Shown: positions 42,156-50,972 of the stretch, piece by piece
Layout of the letters: each line of letters starts with the position of its first letter
How positions within the stretch are numbered: the stretch's first letter is position 1
Notes under the pieces: generated by a model
What the model saw: only the letters and a program-made list of their open reading frames with translations
Databases searched by the model: none
Told to the model about the DNA's origin: nothing
Source: Chitinispirillaceae bacterium
Lineage (GTDB): Bacteria > Fibrobacterota > Chitinivibrionia > Chitinivibrionales > Chitinispirillaceae
NCBI GenBank assembly: GCA_016932075.1
Contig: JAFGDP010000107.1
Location: 1-61,547 of the forward strand
Direction: 5' to 3'
Length of the DNA stretch: 61,547 nucleotides
Translations under genes and position numbers: made by a program

Positions 42156-44067
42156 TTCTTGTCTGGTCGGCATACAGCCGGTAGAGTCCGCGTTCCTTGA
42201 AAAAACTGACAACAAAAGGGTCAAGACGGCCCGCCTCCACTTCTTTCTCAAGGATCGCCATTGCCCGCTCCGGCGCCATCCTCGGTTTATAGGGCCGGTC
42301 CTGGGCCACCAGGGCCTCGTATATGTCGACCACGGCGAGGATCCTGCTTTCGAGGCTGATGGCTTCACCTTTAAGACCGTGCGGATACCCGGACCCGTCC
42401 ATCTTCTCGTGGTGGGTCGCCGCAATGACCGGGATCTTCTCCAACTGCCGTGTCCACGGGATCTTTGAAAGAATCCGGTACGTGGAAAGCGCATGCGAAT
42501 TGATGATCTCGCGCTCTTCCGGGGTCAGGGTTCCCGCGCGCACGGTCAGAGAACAAAACTCGGGAATGCTTAGGAATTTAACTTTTTTACCTTCAGCGGT
42601 GTGGTAAAACTTTTCCCTGAGGGCGGCAAGACGTGCAACGTCCTCGTCCTGCAGCCTTCCCGCAATGTTGATCCGTTTGAGGAACTCCCGGTTCTCCTCG
42701 ATCTCCTGGTTCGACTGCCAAGAAACGGAACCTCGATCGTACCGCGCCGCGAGCGCGATATAATCCAGTCGCAGCATGACCAGCGCGAACTCGTTTTCGG
42801 TCAGCCGGCTCTCCTTCTGCAGCACGCGTTCCGGCACGCCGATCTTGCCGATGTCATGCAGCAGCGCCGCGAACTGGAACTGCCGTTTCCGTTCAGGCGA
42901 GGCGGCAATGACCGAAAACGGGTTCTTCGGGTCCCCGGCCGCCGCATCGGCAAACGCCATGGCATATCCCATGACCCGCTTCGAATGTCCCGAGGTGACG
43001 CGGTCCCTTTCGTCAATTGCAGCGATGGAGGCACCCAAAAACCCCTCGAACAACTCGCGGATATTTTCATAGAGTTGCGCCCGCTCTATGGAGACCGCGG
43101 CCTGTGACCCGACCGACTCGATGAACTCAAGGTCCGCAAGGCTGAACGACGTCACGGCCGCCTCGCACGCCTTTTCGGAGGTGATTTTGGCTGACCGCGA
43201 CTTCTTTTTGTTCATGAGCTGCAGCACGCCGACCACTTCGGCGTCCTTGTTCTTGAGCGGCAGCGTGAGCATGGATTTGACCAGGTAGCCAAATTTTTTC
43301 TGGATGTCCCTGCCGGGCCGGTACGGCAGGGACACATCAATGGCGTTGACGTCATCGATCTTGAGCGGCCTGCCCGTGCTTGCCACGTATCCGGCGATCG
43401 ACTCCTTGTCAATCGGCAGCTGGAATTCCATGTTTTTCCTGGTGATTTCAACCGAATCGTTCTGGGTCACCTTGAACCGGAGCACGTCAAGAAACGCGCC
43501 GCCCGGACCGGTCCGTTCACGTATGTACACGCTCCCGGCGTCCGCGCCGGTGATGTCGCGACTGATAAGCAGTATCACCTCAAGCAGCCGGTTCAGATCG
43601 TTTTCCCGCGAAAGCGCGGTGCCCACTTCCACCAGAAGGTTTTTCTGCTTCTGGGTCTTGATCAATTCGCCGATCAGCTCGCCGTTACGCGAAAGTATCT
43701 GACCGTTTTTCACTATGGTCTGCAGCATGGACCAGACCACGGGCGGGGCAAGCGGCGAAATAAACACGCCGGTGACCTGCATCGCATTCAGAAACTGCGG
43801 GATGTTCCCGCCTTGCACCAGTTGAAAGAGCGAGACCGGGGCGGCGCCGCGATGGTTGAGGGCCCCGTCATAGGCGCGCATCAGCTCCTGCTCGGTACAG
43901 GGCAGAAAGGAGATAATCCCGGCCATTTTAATACCGACATTAATGCCCGAGGCGTGCTGAATACCTTCCTGTTTGATGATCTCGCATCCGAGGCCCATCC
44001 CGATGGAACGCAGCAGGGCAAGGTCATTTGCCGAAGGAGTGCCCAGAACTAGTATGGAAGGATTCAT
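42148..44067 (-). CDS. GAF and HD-GYP c-di-GMP phosphodiesterase-like protein
   Basis: A 639-residue cytoplasmic protein. Residues 1-115 look like a degenerate receiver fold (SILVLGTPSANDLALLRSI). A GAF domain spans about 140-335 (VGTALSRENDLNRLLEVIL, GVLQLMNKKK). The HD-GYP domain follows with RDRVTSGHSKRV, HDIGKIGVP, IIAATHHEKMDGSGYPHGL (HHExxDGxGYP) and DIYEALVAQDRPYKP, so the catalytic and GYP residues are present. The HD domain holds an insertion of about 70 residues between its first helices and the later motif. It should hydrolyse cyclic di-GMP. The start at 44067 assumes a receiver-like N terminus. It overlaps murB, linking second-messenger turnover with wall synthesis. Confidence 0.85.
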   Translation of the reverse strand: MNPSILVLGTPSANDLALLRSIGMGLGCEIIKQEGIQHASGINVGIKMAGIISFLPCTEQELMRAYDGALNHRGAAPVSLFQLVQGGNIPQFLNAMQVTGVFISPLAPPVVWSMLQTIVKNGQILSRNGELIGELIKTQKQKNLLVEVGTALSRENDLNRLLEVILLISRDITGADAGSVYIRERTGPGGAFLDVLRFKVTQNDSVEITRKNMEFQLPIDKESIAGYVASTGRPLKIDDVNAIDVSLPYRPGRDIQKKFGYLVKSMLTLPLKNKDAEVVGVLQLMNKKKSRSAKITSEKACEAAVTSFSLADLEFIESVGSQAAVSIERAQLYENIRELFEGFLGASIAAIDERDRVTSGHSKRVMGYAMAFADAAAGDPKNPFSVIAASPERKRQFQFAALLHDIGKIGVPERVLQKESRLTENEFALVMLRLDYIALAARYDRGSVSWQSNQEIEENREFLKRINIAGRLQDEDVARLAALREKFYHTAEGKKVKFLSIPEFCSLTVRAGTLTPEEREIINSHALSTYRILSKIPWTRQLEKIPVIAATHHEKMDGSGYPHGLKGEAISLESRILAVVDIYEALVAQDRPYKPRMAPERAMAILEKEVEAGRLDPFVVSFFKERGLYRLYADQTRND

Positions 44068-44410
44068 GACATGCGCGCCTGCTGGTATACGCTTTCCCGA
44101 CAGTACTTTATTGTACTGGTTTGGCGCAGAATCTTCAAGGCAATAGATTAATCTTGAGAGGCTGCTGCAGGTGATAATGAATAAATATGGATAGTAATGG
44201 GCGTTCCCCCACCCGTGTAGCGGGGTGGGGTCGGTTCTTCTCCGGGCTACCTTATTCGGAAGGATTCTGCTCACGCAGCGGTAATTTATAACAACAGAAG
44301 CCTTTGATCATTTTCCCATTATCTCAAGCATTACAACAGGTTGCGTCCTGATTTCACAAAGGAATTCAAGGGGGGAAAGCCCATTTTTTTTCATCAAACG
44401 ATACGTCTGA
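44068..44410. other. Divergent intergenic region with G/C hairpin
   Basis: This 343-base region separates the HD-GYP gene from the rightward kinase. It holds a stable hairpin at 44207-44230 (CCCCACCC, loop, GGGGTGGGG), an unlikely terminator because the genes diverge. A GGGGGG run at about 44371 and poly-T follow. No gene is seen. Confidence 0.4.
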
Positions 44411-46489
44411 ATGCCCCCTGAACAGGTAAAAAAGACTATTAAGTTTCTCTTCCATAATTATATGATTAAAAGGAAGAGCCGGGTACTAAACCACCTGCGA
44501 AGAGGTACTTGTACGAGCAACACAACTAAAAGGTACTGCAATTTGCACAAAATTGCAGAGGGCGGAACGGGCGCTGTGTATTACGGCACCGAACGTTCTC
44601 GAAATCGCAAAGTTGTTCTTAAAAAGAGGTTCTACGAACAGCTCGCCCATCCTTTTAACTTTAAAAGATTTGATGATGAAGCGGCTATTCTGACGTCGCT
44701 CTATCACGATTCGATAATTCGTACCTATGATTATGGAGAATCGGAAGAATCTCTGTACATTGCGATGGAGTATGTCGATGGGCCGGATCTTGAGAAGCTG
44801 TTGTCGTGGCCGGGTTTTCATCGCGATATCGGCCTGATGGTTGGTTTTCAGGCGCTGCAAGGGCTTCATTTCGCGCATGGCAAGGATATCACGCATTGTG
44901 ATATCAAGCCTTCAAATATCCTTATTTCGCAAAACGGAAAGGTGAAATTGTCCGACTTCGGCCTGTCCCAGTCAAAGGTGTTTTCGACTCATCTGGAAGA
45001 TATGAAACACGATTTGACGGCAGCGCTTTTTATGCCTCCGGAGCAGGCAAAGATGGTCTTAGCACAGTCCGGCATTGAGCATGATGCATGGGCGGAAATC
45101 GCTTCTATGGTGTTTACCGATATGTCATCGGAACGGAATAAGGGTATTCAGTGCGACATTTGGTCGGTCGGCGTTCTTCTGTATCGAATATGCGGTGGAA
45201 CCTATCCTTTTTCCGGCGAGGATCTTGCCGGAATTCTCAATTCAATTATCGGAAAAAAGGAAAAAAACATCCAGGAGCTGGCTCCCGATCTGCCGCAGTA
45301 TCTTGCTCAGGCCATTTCCGCATGTCTGGAAAAAGAGGCGTATAAAAGGCCTATTTCACTTGCACCTCTTCTCGCGGCGCTTCAAAGATATTTTTCCAGA
45401 ATGAGCGTGGGAGCAAGCGAAATGGCGATCCAATACTATATCAGCGCCTATATTCACCCGAATGTAATGGATGATAATGGGCATCATGATCCTCGGGCGG
45501 AGAAAAAGATCGAGCCATCAGGCAGCAATCGCCGGTTTACACACGTTCAAAAGGAAGATGAATTGTTCGCAATACCCGTTGGTGAACGGGACGATGCAGT
45601 ATCGTTCGAACGACAGGCGCCGGACAAGCTACCTGTTCCAGGCCGGGAAAAACAGGAACGAGCTGCTGCCGGACCCAAGTCATCGCATCATTTAAAGCTG
45701 CTGTTGGCGGGGATTATTATTGTGTCGATTGTTGTTATAGGTATGCTCTGTTTCTGGCTTGTGCACCACAATACCGGTACTGCAGATTGGATAGAGAATG
45801 CTCCATTGACTGCGGCAGATATCCTCCCTGAGCGGGAAGACGCATATATGTTGGCAAAAGATAATATGACCGAGCAAACAGGAACGATCGACCAGGGTTC
45901 CCGACAATACTCAAAAAGAGGTACAACCGGAATCACGGCACGACACGGCAGCGTATCTGAAGACCACAACGCGCAGGCAAAATCGATCGCTGTTGGCAAA
46001 AAAACGATTACCACACAACCGTCGGATAAAAGCGCTGACACTGATAACGGTATTCTTAAACTGACAATACAGCCGGCCGATGCAAGGGTTTTTATTGACG
46101 GGAAAGAGGCATCGTACGCGGAATTGGCAACAGGCGCCTCCGTAAACGCCGGCACGTACGGGGTAGTGGCGCATCATCCCGAGTATGAATCTTACCATGG
46201 CAAGGTACGGGTTGATGCTGAAAAAACCGAGCAAGTTTCCATTGTGCTCTCGCCACGTACAAAAGAAAAGGGGCAGCTCCATGTCTATTCCTATCCATGG
46301 GCCGAAATCTACATCGACGGGATTCATATGGGAACGGCGCCGACGCCTTCACCGATTTCCCTAACCGTTGGTGAACATACCGCCCTGCTCAAACGCGATG
46401 GTTATCAGCTATATAAGGAGAGCGTTCAAATAATAGAAAACGAGGTGACGCGCTTGCAGATCACCCTGAATAAAGCCGATTCACCATGA
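44411..46489 (+). CDS. Transmembrane Ser/Thr kinase with PEGA repeats (non-RD)
   Basis: A 692-residue Hanks-type kinase. The domain (about residues 45-320) has the loop AEGGTGAVYYG, ATP lysine in VVLKKRF, THCDIKPSNILI and DFGLSQ. The HRD arginine is Cys, so this is a non-RD kinase, probably not needing activation-loop phosphorylation. MPPEQ replaces the usual APE. A long linker leads to a membrane segment (LLLAGIIIVSIVVIGMLCFWL, near 430-450). The periplasmic part ends with two PEGA-like domains (ADARVFIDGKEA; PWAEIYIDGIHMGTAP), modules thought to bind surface polymers. The AT content is higher than in the flanks. The start may be 44411 or 44462. A strong bidirectional terminator follows. Confidence 0.86.
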   Translation: MPPEQVKKTIKFLFHNYMIKRKSRVLNHLRRGTCTSNTTKRYCNLHKIAEGGTGAVYYGTERSRNRKVVLKKRFYEQLAHPFNFKRFDDEAAILTSLYHDSIIRTYDYGESEESLYIAMEYVDGPDLEKLLSWPGFHRDIGLMVGFQALQGLHFAHGKDITHCDIKPSNILISQNGKVKLSDFGLSQSKVFSTHLEDMKHDLTAALFMPPEQAKMVLAQSGIEHDAWAEIASMVFTDMSSERNKGIQCDIWSVGVLLYRICGGTYPFSGEDLAGILNSIIGKKEKNIQELAPDLPQYLAQAISACLEKEAYKRPISLAPLLAALQRYFSRMSVGASEMAIQYYISAYIHPNVMDDNGHHDPRAEKKIEPSGSNRRFTHVQKEDELFAIPVGERDDAVSFERQAPDKLPVPGREKQERAAAGPKSSHHLKLLLAGIIIVSIVVIGMLCFWLVHHNTGTADWIENAPLTAADILPEREDAYMLAKDNMTEQTGTIDQGSRQYSKRGTTGITARHGSVSEDHNAQAKSIAVGKKTITTQPSDKSADTDNGILKLTIQPADARVFIDGKEASYAELATGASVNAGTYGVVAHHPEYESYHGKVRVDAEKTEQVSIVLSPRTKEKGQLHVYSYPWAEIYIDGIHMGTAPTPSPISLTVGEHTALLKRDGYQLYKESVQIIENEVTRLQITLNKADSP

Positions 46490-46562
46490 TCGTATCTTTT
46501 AAGCGATAGGGGAAATGCCTGCCGGGAGTAATCGTTAACCAGTGAAAATGTCAATTCCCGAA

Positions 46563-46606
46563 AAAAAGCCTCACCTTACGCACAGTATGCGTATTGTGAG
46601 GCTTTT
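46563..46606. terminator. Bidirectional terminator
   Basis: AAAAGCCTCAC and GTGAGGCTTTT enclose an inner perfect stem TACGCA-CAGTA-TGCGTA. The A tract on the left and T tract on the right allow it to end both the rightward kinase and the leftward tRNA transcript. Confidence 0.85.
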
Positions 46607-46610
46607 AGTA

Positions 46611-46687
46611 TGGCGGGCTGGACGAGACTCGAACTCGCGACCTCTGGCTTGACAGGCCAGCGTTCTAACCGGCTGAACTACCAGCCC
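46611..46687 (-). tRNA. tRNA-Asp (anticodon GTC)
   Basis: On the minus strand the acceptor arm GGGCTGG pairs with CCAGCCC, the anticodon stem CTGGC/GCCAG encloses CTGTCAA (anticodon GTC), and the T arm is GCGAG-TTCGAGT-CTCGT. The discriminator is G and the 3' CCA is encoded. All cloverleaf arms are complete. Confidence 0.96.
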
Positions 46688-46732
46688 GGCATATGTTCTG
46701 ATTCCGATCAATCCCAGCACAGCTGGATAAGG

Positions 46733-46751
46733 TACTGTAGCTCGCAAAACC
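46733..46751. repeat. TACTGTAGCT-GCAAA motif between tRNAs
   Basis: TACTGTAGCTCGCAAAACC differs at two or three bases from 9944-9962 and resembles 22180-22197. It is not part of either tRNA. It lies in the 102-base spacer between tRNA-Val and tRNA-Asp. Confidence 0.4.
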
Positions 46752-46789
46752 TGCGCTTCCAGCGTATTTTTTCCTCACACAGTACCTAA

Positions 46790-46864
46790 TGGGCGTTGTA
46801 GGATTCGAACCTACGACCACCTGCTTGTAAGGCAGGTACTCTATACCAGCTGAGCTAAACGCCC
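46790..46864 (-). tRNA. tRNA-Val (anticodon TAC)
   Basis: On the minus strand the acceptor GGGCGTT pairs with AACGCCC, the anticodon stem CCTGC/GCAGG encloses CTTACAA (anticodon TAC), and the T arm is GTAGG-TTCGAAT-CCTAC. The discriminator is A; CCA is not encoded, unlike in the neighbouring tRNA-Asp. Its first base is the last base of the stop codon of the upstream small membrane protein gene. Confidence 0.96.
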
Positions 46865-47088
46865 TATTTTTTCTGCTGCTCTTTGTTGCGGGAAGCGTCC
46901 CTGCTCCCTGCCATGATCGCATACGGAATGAGCACGCAGTATACGGCGACCAGCACTATCGGCGCAATGGTCTTTGAGAGCGGATTGTCGACCGGGCCCT
47001 GGCCCAGGAGAATATATCCCACGATCAGAAGCGCCAGACAGACGCCGAACAGCTTGATGTTTTTTGCGGTAAAGATTGAGCCGTGCAT
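46864..47088 (-). CDS. Small two-TM membrane protein (DUF3098-like)
   Basis: A 74-residue protein with two hydrophobic segments (LFGVCLALLIVGYILL and IAPIVLVAVYCVLIPYAIM) separated by GQGPVDNPLSKT, and a charged C terminus. The FTAKNIKLFGVCLALLIVGY opening resembles the DUF3098 group of tiny membrane proteins of unknown role. The ATG at 47088 has GAGGA upstream. The TAG stop shares one base with tRNA-Val, so the mRNA probably continues into the two tRNA genes. Confidence 0.75.
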   Translation of the reverse strand: MHGSIFTAKNIKLFGVCLALLIVGYILLGQGPVDNPLSKTIAPIVLVAVYCVLIPYAIMAGSRDASRNKEQQKK

Positions 47089-47177
47089 TACGAATCCTCG
47101 AAAAAGAGTTAAAAATTAGATCACGTCAGATTTAATTGTCAACATAAACCTCATTGCCACTGCAGTGGAGACGAGGG

Positions 47178-47792
47178 TCAGAGTTCCAGTTTTGACGCCA
47201 GTTCCCTGCGTTGTTCCTCGTTTTCAGCGTGAATCAGGTCGTGCAGGCGCTGGCTCGTGGCGCTGATCGCGCAATTGAAAAGCCCGGAAAGGTTCTGAAG
47301 CTCGTCCCCTTTGCGCAGTTTTATCTGATCGGTGTACTTTCCTTCGATCAGATTATGGCACACGCATTCGAACCGGTACACCGGGCCGGCGATCTTGTGC
47401 GAAAAGAATACGGTCATAAACACGATCTGGATGATCACGATAAACAGGCCGGCGCCGAACACCCAGAGCAGCGTTACGAGCATTTTCTGTTTTACCTTCT
47501 TGTTCTGCGAAAAGGTCTTTATATAGACGGCTATGTCATCGACAATGGCCTGATACCGGTCAATCGAAGGTTCAGTCTGGTCCTGCATCTGCAGTGTCAT
47601 GGTCGTCTCGATGTCCTGGCGCACGATCCGGTTCGTGGCATCGATCACCGTGATCGCTGCAAAATAGAGCGTGAACAGCATGAACCCGAGCATGATGATC
47701 ATGGGCACGAAAAATGTCAGCATGTACCGCCCCTGGAATTTCCGGTCGATAAAATAGTGCTTTCGATGAAATTGCGTTGTTTTCGGCGACAT
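47178..47792 (-). CDS. HAMP-domain membrane protein
   Basis: A 204-residue protein with two membrane segments (near residues 25-50 and 105-132) flanking a periplasmic loop of about 55 residues. A HAMP-like region follows (FFSHKIAGPVYRFECVCHNL... YTDQIKLRKGDELQNLSGLF), then a short coiled coil ending ELASKLEL. It lacks any kinase, cyclase or chemotaxis output domain, so it would signal by contacting another protein. It lies 77 bases after pgpH on the same strand. GGGGGGAAAGG precedes the ATG. Function unknown. Confidence 0.72.
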   Translation of the reverse strand: MSPKTTQFHRKHYFIDRKFQGRYMLTFFVPMIIMLGFMLFTLYFAAITVIDATNRIVRQDIETTMTLQMQDQTEPSIDRYQAIVDDIAVYIKTFSQNKKVKQKMLVTLLWVFGAGLFIVIIQIVFMTVFFSHKIAGPVYRFECVCHNLIEGKYTDQIKLRKGDELQNLSGLFNCAISATSQRLHDLIHAENEEQRRELASKLEL

Positions 47793-47869
47793 CCTTTCCC
47801 CCCGTGATTGTTTAAGATGCTTCCCCGATCGAACCTGCCGTCAGTACCCGTCGGCATACGGCCCGGCGC

Positions 47870-50173
47870 TTACTGGGAAGGATAGGTTATCCGAGAATGA
47901 AACATGCCCTGCAACACCGGCATGAAACCTTCAACGATACCGTCAAGGTCCCGAAGCGTAAGGTTGCACTGGTCGAGCTGGCCGTCCATGAACTTGTTCC
48001 GGATAATTTTTTTCACCAGCTCCCGCAGCATCTTCGGAGAGCTGGTGCCCAGGCTCCGCGACGCAGCTTCCACCGAATCGGCAAGCATGATGATGGCGGT
48101 CTCCCTCGTCTGCGGCGGCGGGCCGGGATACCGGAAATCCTGTTCCTGAACCTGCTTGTGCGGGTCCTGCTCCAGCGCCTTCTCGTAAAAGAACGAAACC
48201 CAGCTCGTACCGTGGTGCTGGGCGATCACATCCTGAATCACTGCCGGCAGTTTATAGGTGCGCGCCAGCTCCACCCCCTCCTTGACATGAGAAAGTATTA
48301 TGAGCGCGCTCATGCTCGGCGCAAGCCTGTTGTGCCGGTTTTTATCTGGGCCGAGCGCGTTTTCAACGAAATAATCGGCCTTCTCGATTTTACCGATATC
48401 GTGATAGTAGGAAGCAACGCGCGCCAGGAGCGGGTTCGCACCGATCCGCTCGGCGGCCGACTCGGCCAGGTTACCCACCAGCACGCTATGATTATACGTT
48501 CCCGCCGCCTCAATCGACAACCGTTTGAGCACGGGATGGTTCATATCGGACAGCTCAATCAGTTTCATGTTGGTCGTTACGTCGAACAGGTACTCAAGCA
48601 GCGGCGTAATGGTCATGGCAAAAAACAGCGAGAGCCCGACGTTGACCACTGCCAGGCCGAAATTCTGGAAAATCCCCACCATGCTCAGCTTGAAGCTGTA
48701 CAGGTGCCAGAGCATGATGCACAGGAACTGCACCGCCAGCACCGGCGGTATGATCTTGAAATACTCCCAGCGGTACCGGATATTGCGCGCGGCAAGTCCC
48801 GCGGCCAGCCCGCCAAGCAGAACGTACAGGAAAAGGTAATGATTGAAATTGAGCGCAATGCTGAAAAAAATACTCACGAACAGTATCAACGCAATCGAGA
48901 GCTCCTGTCCGAACAGTATCGCGGCAAGCACGGCGCCCGCCGCTGTCGGAATAAAATATTCCGGCTGATGCAGCGGCAGTTCAGCGCTTCCCTCAAACAG
49001 CTTGGGCTGCAGAATGAGCGAAAGGCGGATCACCAGGAGCTGAAACAGCAGCACCGTGGCATAGGCGGCAAGGTGCTTTTTATTTTTAACAAGCTGCGGG
49101 TGAAAAGTTTTGAGGTAGATCGCAACGACCAGCAGCAGCAACAGAATGAATACCAGTTTTGCCGCGTTACCCGACACTATTTTCTGGCGTTCCTTGACCC
49201 GCTCCATCTTCTCCATGGCAATATGCAGCGACCTGAGTTTCTGCAGGATCCCCGGCGTGACCTCCTGGTGCTTGCGCACGATCTCCGTGTCCTTGAGCAC
49301 TTTGCCGCTGGTGGCCAGCACGTCGGCCGCCGCCTCCCGTTTTCGCCTCGCCGTCTCTGTCTCAGACAGGGAAAGGTTCGGATGCACGAACGCGGCGAGG
49401 AGTTCGTACACCGCATTCAGCGTTTCAGTAGAAAACCTCCGCTCCTGCCGATAATGGTGAATGACCTCTTCAAACGCCATTTCGCGAACCCGCAGTTCAT
49501 CGACCGGGACCATATATTCGGCGCTGTCGCGGCGCAGAAAAACATACTGCCGGTTATAGAGGTGGTAATGACCGAATGACGCATTATAGCGAAGCCGCAG
49601 CTCGTACAGCCGCTCCTTTGAAGAGACGATCGGCGCAGCAAGAATGCCCTTATCAATCAGCGAATCGGCCGTGTAGACGATCTGGTCGACCAGCTCCGGC
49701 CTTTTCAGAAAAAGCCGAAGGGTGGTCTCTGAAAACTGGCGCGCCAGTTCCTGGTGTATCTCCCTGCCCGTGGGATCTCCCTGACGTTTGGGCGTCAGCA
49801 GGGCGATCTTCTGCCGTAAAAGCCTCAAGGAAGAGAACATCTGGCGGGAACGGAATGAATCGTAGTCGAGCACCAGAAGCACCTTTTCCGTTGCTTTCCG
49901 GCGTTCCCGGTCAATTTCCTCCGGCGATTTGAGCACATCAAAGGTGAACGGCGCAATAATGGTCTCTTTGGACGCCTCGCCCACCTGCGGCAGATCGATG
50001 CTCTCGATCGAAACGCTGTAAGGAAACAGTGCAATCACCGCACACATGACGCCGACAAGGACAAGAACAGAGGGGGTAAGATACCGGGGAAGCCGCATAA
50101 AACGCAGGCGGCTCCGGCGCCAGAATCGCGCCTGAACGCCCTTTTTGCGCTCTTGTTGTTTGGTTGTATTCAT
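47870..50173 (-). CDS. pgpH: PgpH-like 7TM HD phosphohydrolase (c-di-AMP)
   Basis: A 767-residue protein of the 7TMR-HDED/HD family. One N-terminal membrane segment is followed by a large extracytoplasmic domain (DLPQVGEASKETIIAPFTFD), seven membrane helices at about residues 345-545, and a cytoplasmic HD domain with SYYHDIGKIEKADYF near 605 and HHGTSWVSFFYEKAL near 670. Characterised relatives (Listeria PgpH, Bacillus YqfF) hydrolyse cyclic di-AMP. The start at 50173 gives a short basic N terminus. It is the fourth gene of a leftward unit with a beta-barrel, a coiled-coil lipoprotein and a LysM-like protein, supporting an envelope-stress role. No c-di-AMP cyclase is in the window. Confidence 0.9.
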   Translation of the reverse strand: MNTTKQQERKKGVQARFWRRSRLRFMRLPRYLTPSVLVLVGVMCAVIALFPYSVSIESIDLPQVGEASKETIIAPFTFDVLKSPEEIDRERRKATEKVLLVLDYDSFRSRQMFSSLRLLRQKIALLTPKRQGDPTGREIHQELARQFSETTLRLFLKRPELVDQIVYTADSLIDKGILAAPIVSSKERLYELRLRYNASFGHYHLYNRQYVFLRRDSAEYMVPVDELRVREMAFEEVIHHYRQERRFSTETLNAVYELLAAFVHPNLSLSETETARRKREAAADVLATSGKVLKDTEIVRKHQEVTPGILQKLRSLHIAMEKMERVKERQKIVSGNAAKLVFILLLLLVVAIYLKTFHPQLVKNKKHLAAYATVLLFQLLVIRLSLILQPKLFEGSAELPLHQPEYFIPTAAGAVLAAILFGQELSIALILFVSIFFSIALNFNHYLFLYVLLGGLAAGLAARNIRYRWEYFKIIPPVLAVQFLCIMLWHLYSFKLSMVGIFQNFGLAVVNVGLSLFFAMTITPLLEYLFDVTTNMKLIELSDMNHPVLKRLSIEAAGTYNHSVLVGNLAESAAERIGANPLLARVASYYHDIGKIEKADYFVENALGPDKNRHNRLAPSMSALIILSHVKEGVELARTYKLPAVIQDVIAQHHGTSWVSFFYEKALEQDPHKQVQEQDFRYPGPPPQTRETAIIMLADSVEAASRSLGTSSPKMLRELVKKIIRNKFMDGQLDQCNLTLRDLDGIVEGFMPVLQGMFHSRITYPSQ

Positions 50174-50204
50174 GCGGAACGCACGTCCAATGAAAAGACG
50201 CTTA

Positions 50205-50942
50205 TTATCGCGGGATTTCCAGGGTCCAGCCAGGCAGCACAAAATCCTGAGGCTTCCTGATAATCCCTTCAGGAGCGCTCTTCAGATACCGCTGGAAGGC
50301 CCGATCAATACGAGGCCTGTTCGCACGGTATATTCTCGGCCATTGGAACTTGTCATTGTATACTTCCGAAGCGATATCCCACAAGGTCCGCGCCGTGCCG
50401 CTCCCGCCGACCGTATAGGTTGAATATGATACGGCCGCCGTCTGCCGGGACCTGTTGAGCGCCAGATCAATCTGCGCCCGTATCTGCGAAAGCACCGCCT
50501 CGACCTCATTGACTCTCGCCGCAACCCGGTACAGGAGGCAGACCCGTTTCTGCCTGAGCGCGTTGAACCGGGATTCATACCGATCAATCTGCGCCCTGCG
50601 GCCGAGCAGTTCTTCATCGGAAAGCACCACCTGCTCCCTGAATATGCTTAAAAGCGATGCCAACTCGGACTCGGCATCGATCACGTCCTGTTCGGTAACA
50701 CCGAGTATGGCATACATTTCCCTTCTGACCTCGGCTGTCCGCTGCATGACCCGCGCTAAGTGCTGCTTCAGGTTCTCAATGGCCGCCTGCTCCTGCGCAA
50801 TTCCTTCGCGGGCGCTTTTCTCCCGCGCAATGAGCCCGTTCAGTTCGGTCAGGTAGTCGTCATAGGTCATCTCCCGGTCCTGCGGATACGCAAAAATGAC
50901 GATCCCCAAAGCGAGCATGACTACTACGCTCAAGGTTTTCAT
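50205..50942 (-). CDS. Secreted coiled-coil protein with LysM-like domain
   Basis: A 245-residue exported protein with signal peptide (LSVVVMLALGIVIFAYP), a long coiled-coil region (residues about 25-160, rich in Glu, Arg, Gln, Leu) and a C-terminal LysM-like module (YTVGGSGTARTLWDIASEVY, WPRIYRANRPRID, VLPGWTLEIPR) that would bind peptidoglycan. The pattern matches LysM proteins with a 'trlWdIA..vYnd..qWprIy.aN' form common in Fibrobacter- and spirochete-type genomes. It is 31 bases upstream of pgpH and 30 bases downstream of the small coiled-coil lipoprotein, so all three are probably one transcript. Confidence 0.78.
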   Translation of the reverse strand: MKTLSVVVMLALGIVIFAYPQDREMTYDDYLTELNGLIAREKSAREGIAQEQAAIENLKQHLARVMQRTAEVRREMYAILGVTEQDVIDAESELASLLSIFREQVVLSDEELLGRRAQIDRYESRFNALRQKRVCLLYRVAARVNEVEAVLSQIRAQIDLALNRSRQTAAVSYSTYTVGGSGTARTLWDIASEVYNDKFQWPRIYRANRPRIDRAFQRYLKSAPEGIIRKPQDFVLPGWTLEIPR

Positions 50943-50972
50943 AGGGAAATCACCGCGGCGTGAAAGGGAATA

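Noticed and set aside
44207..44230. G/C hairpin as an intrinsic terminator
   Set aside because: It lies between divergent genes and no T tract follows on either strand; it is noted only as structure.
47897..49579. 560-codon plus-strand reading frame opposite pgpH
   Set aside because: It is antisense to the clear pgpH gene, very rich in Arg, His and Gln, and has no recognisable domain; it is a by-product of high-GC codons on the other strand.
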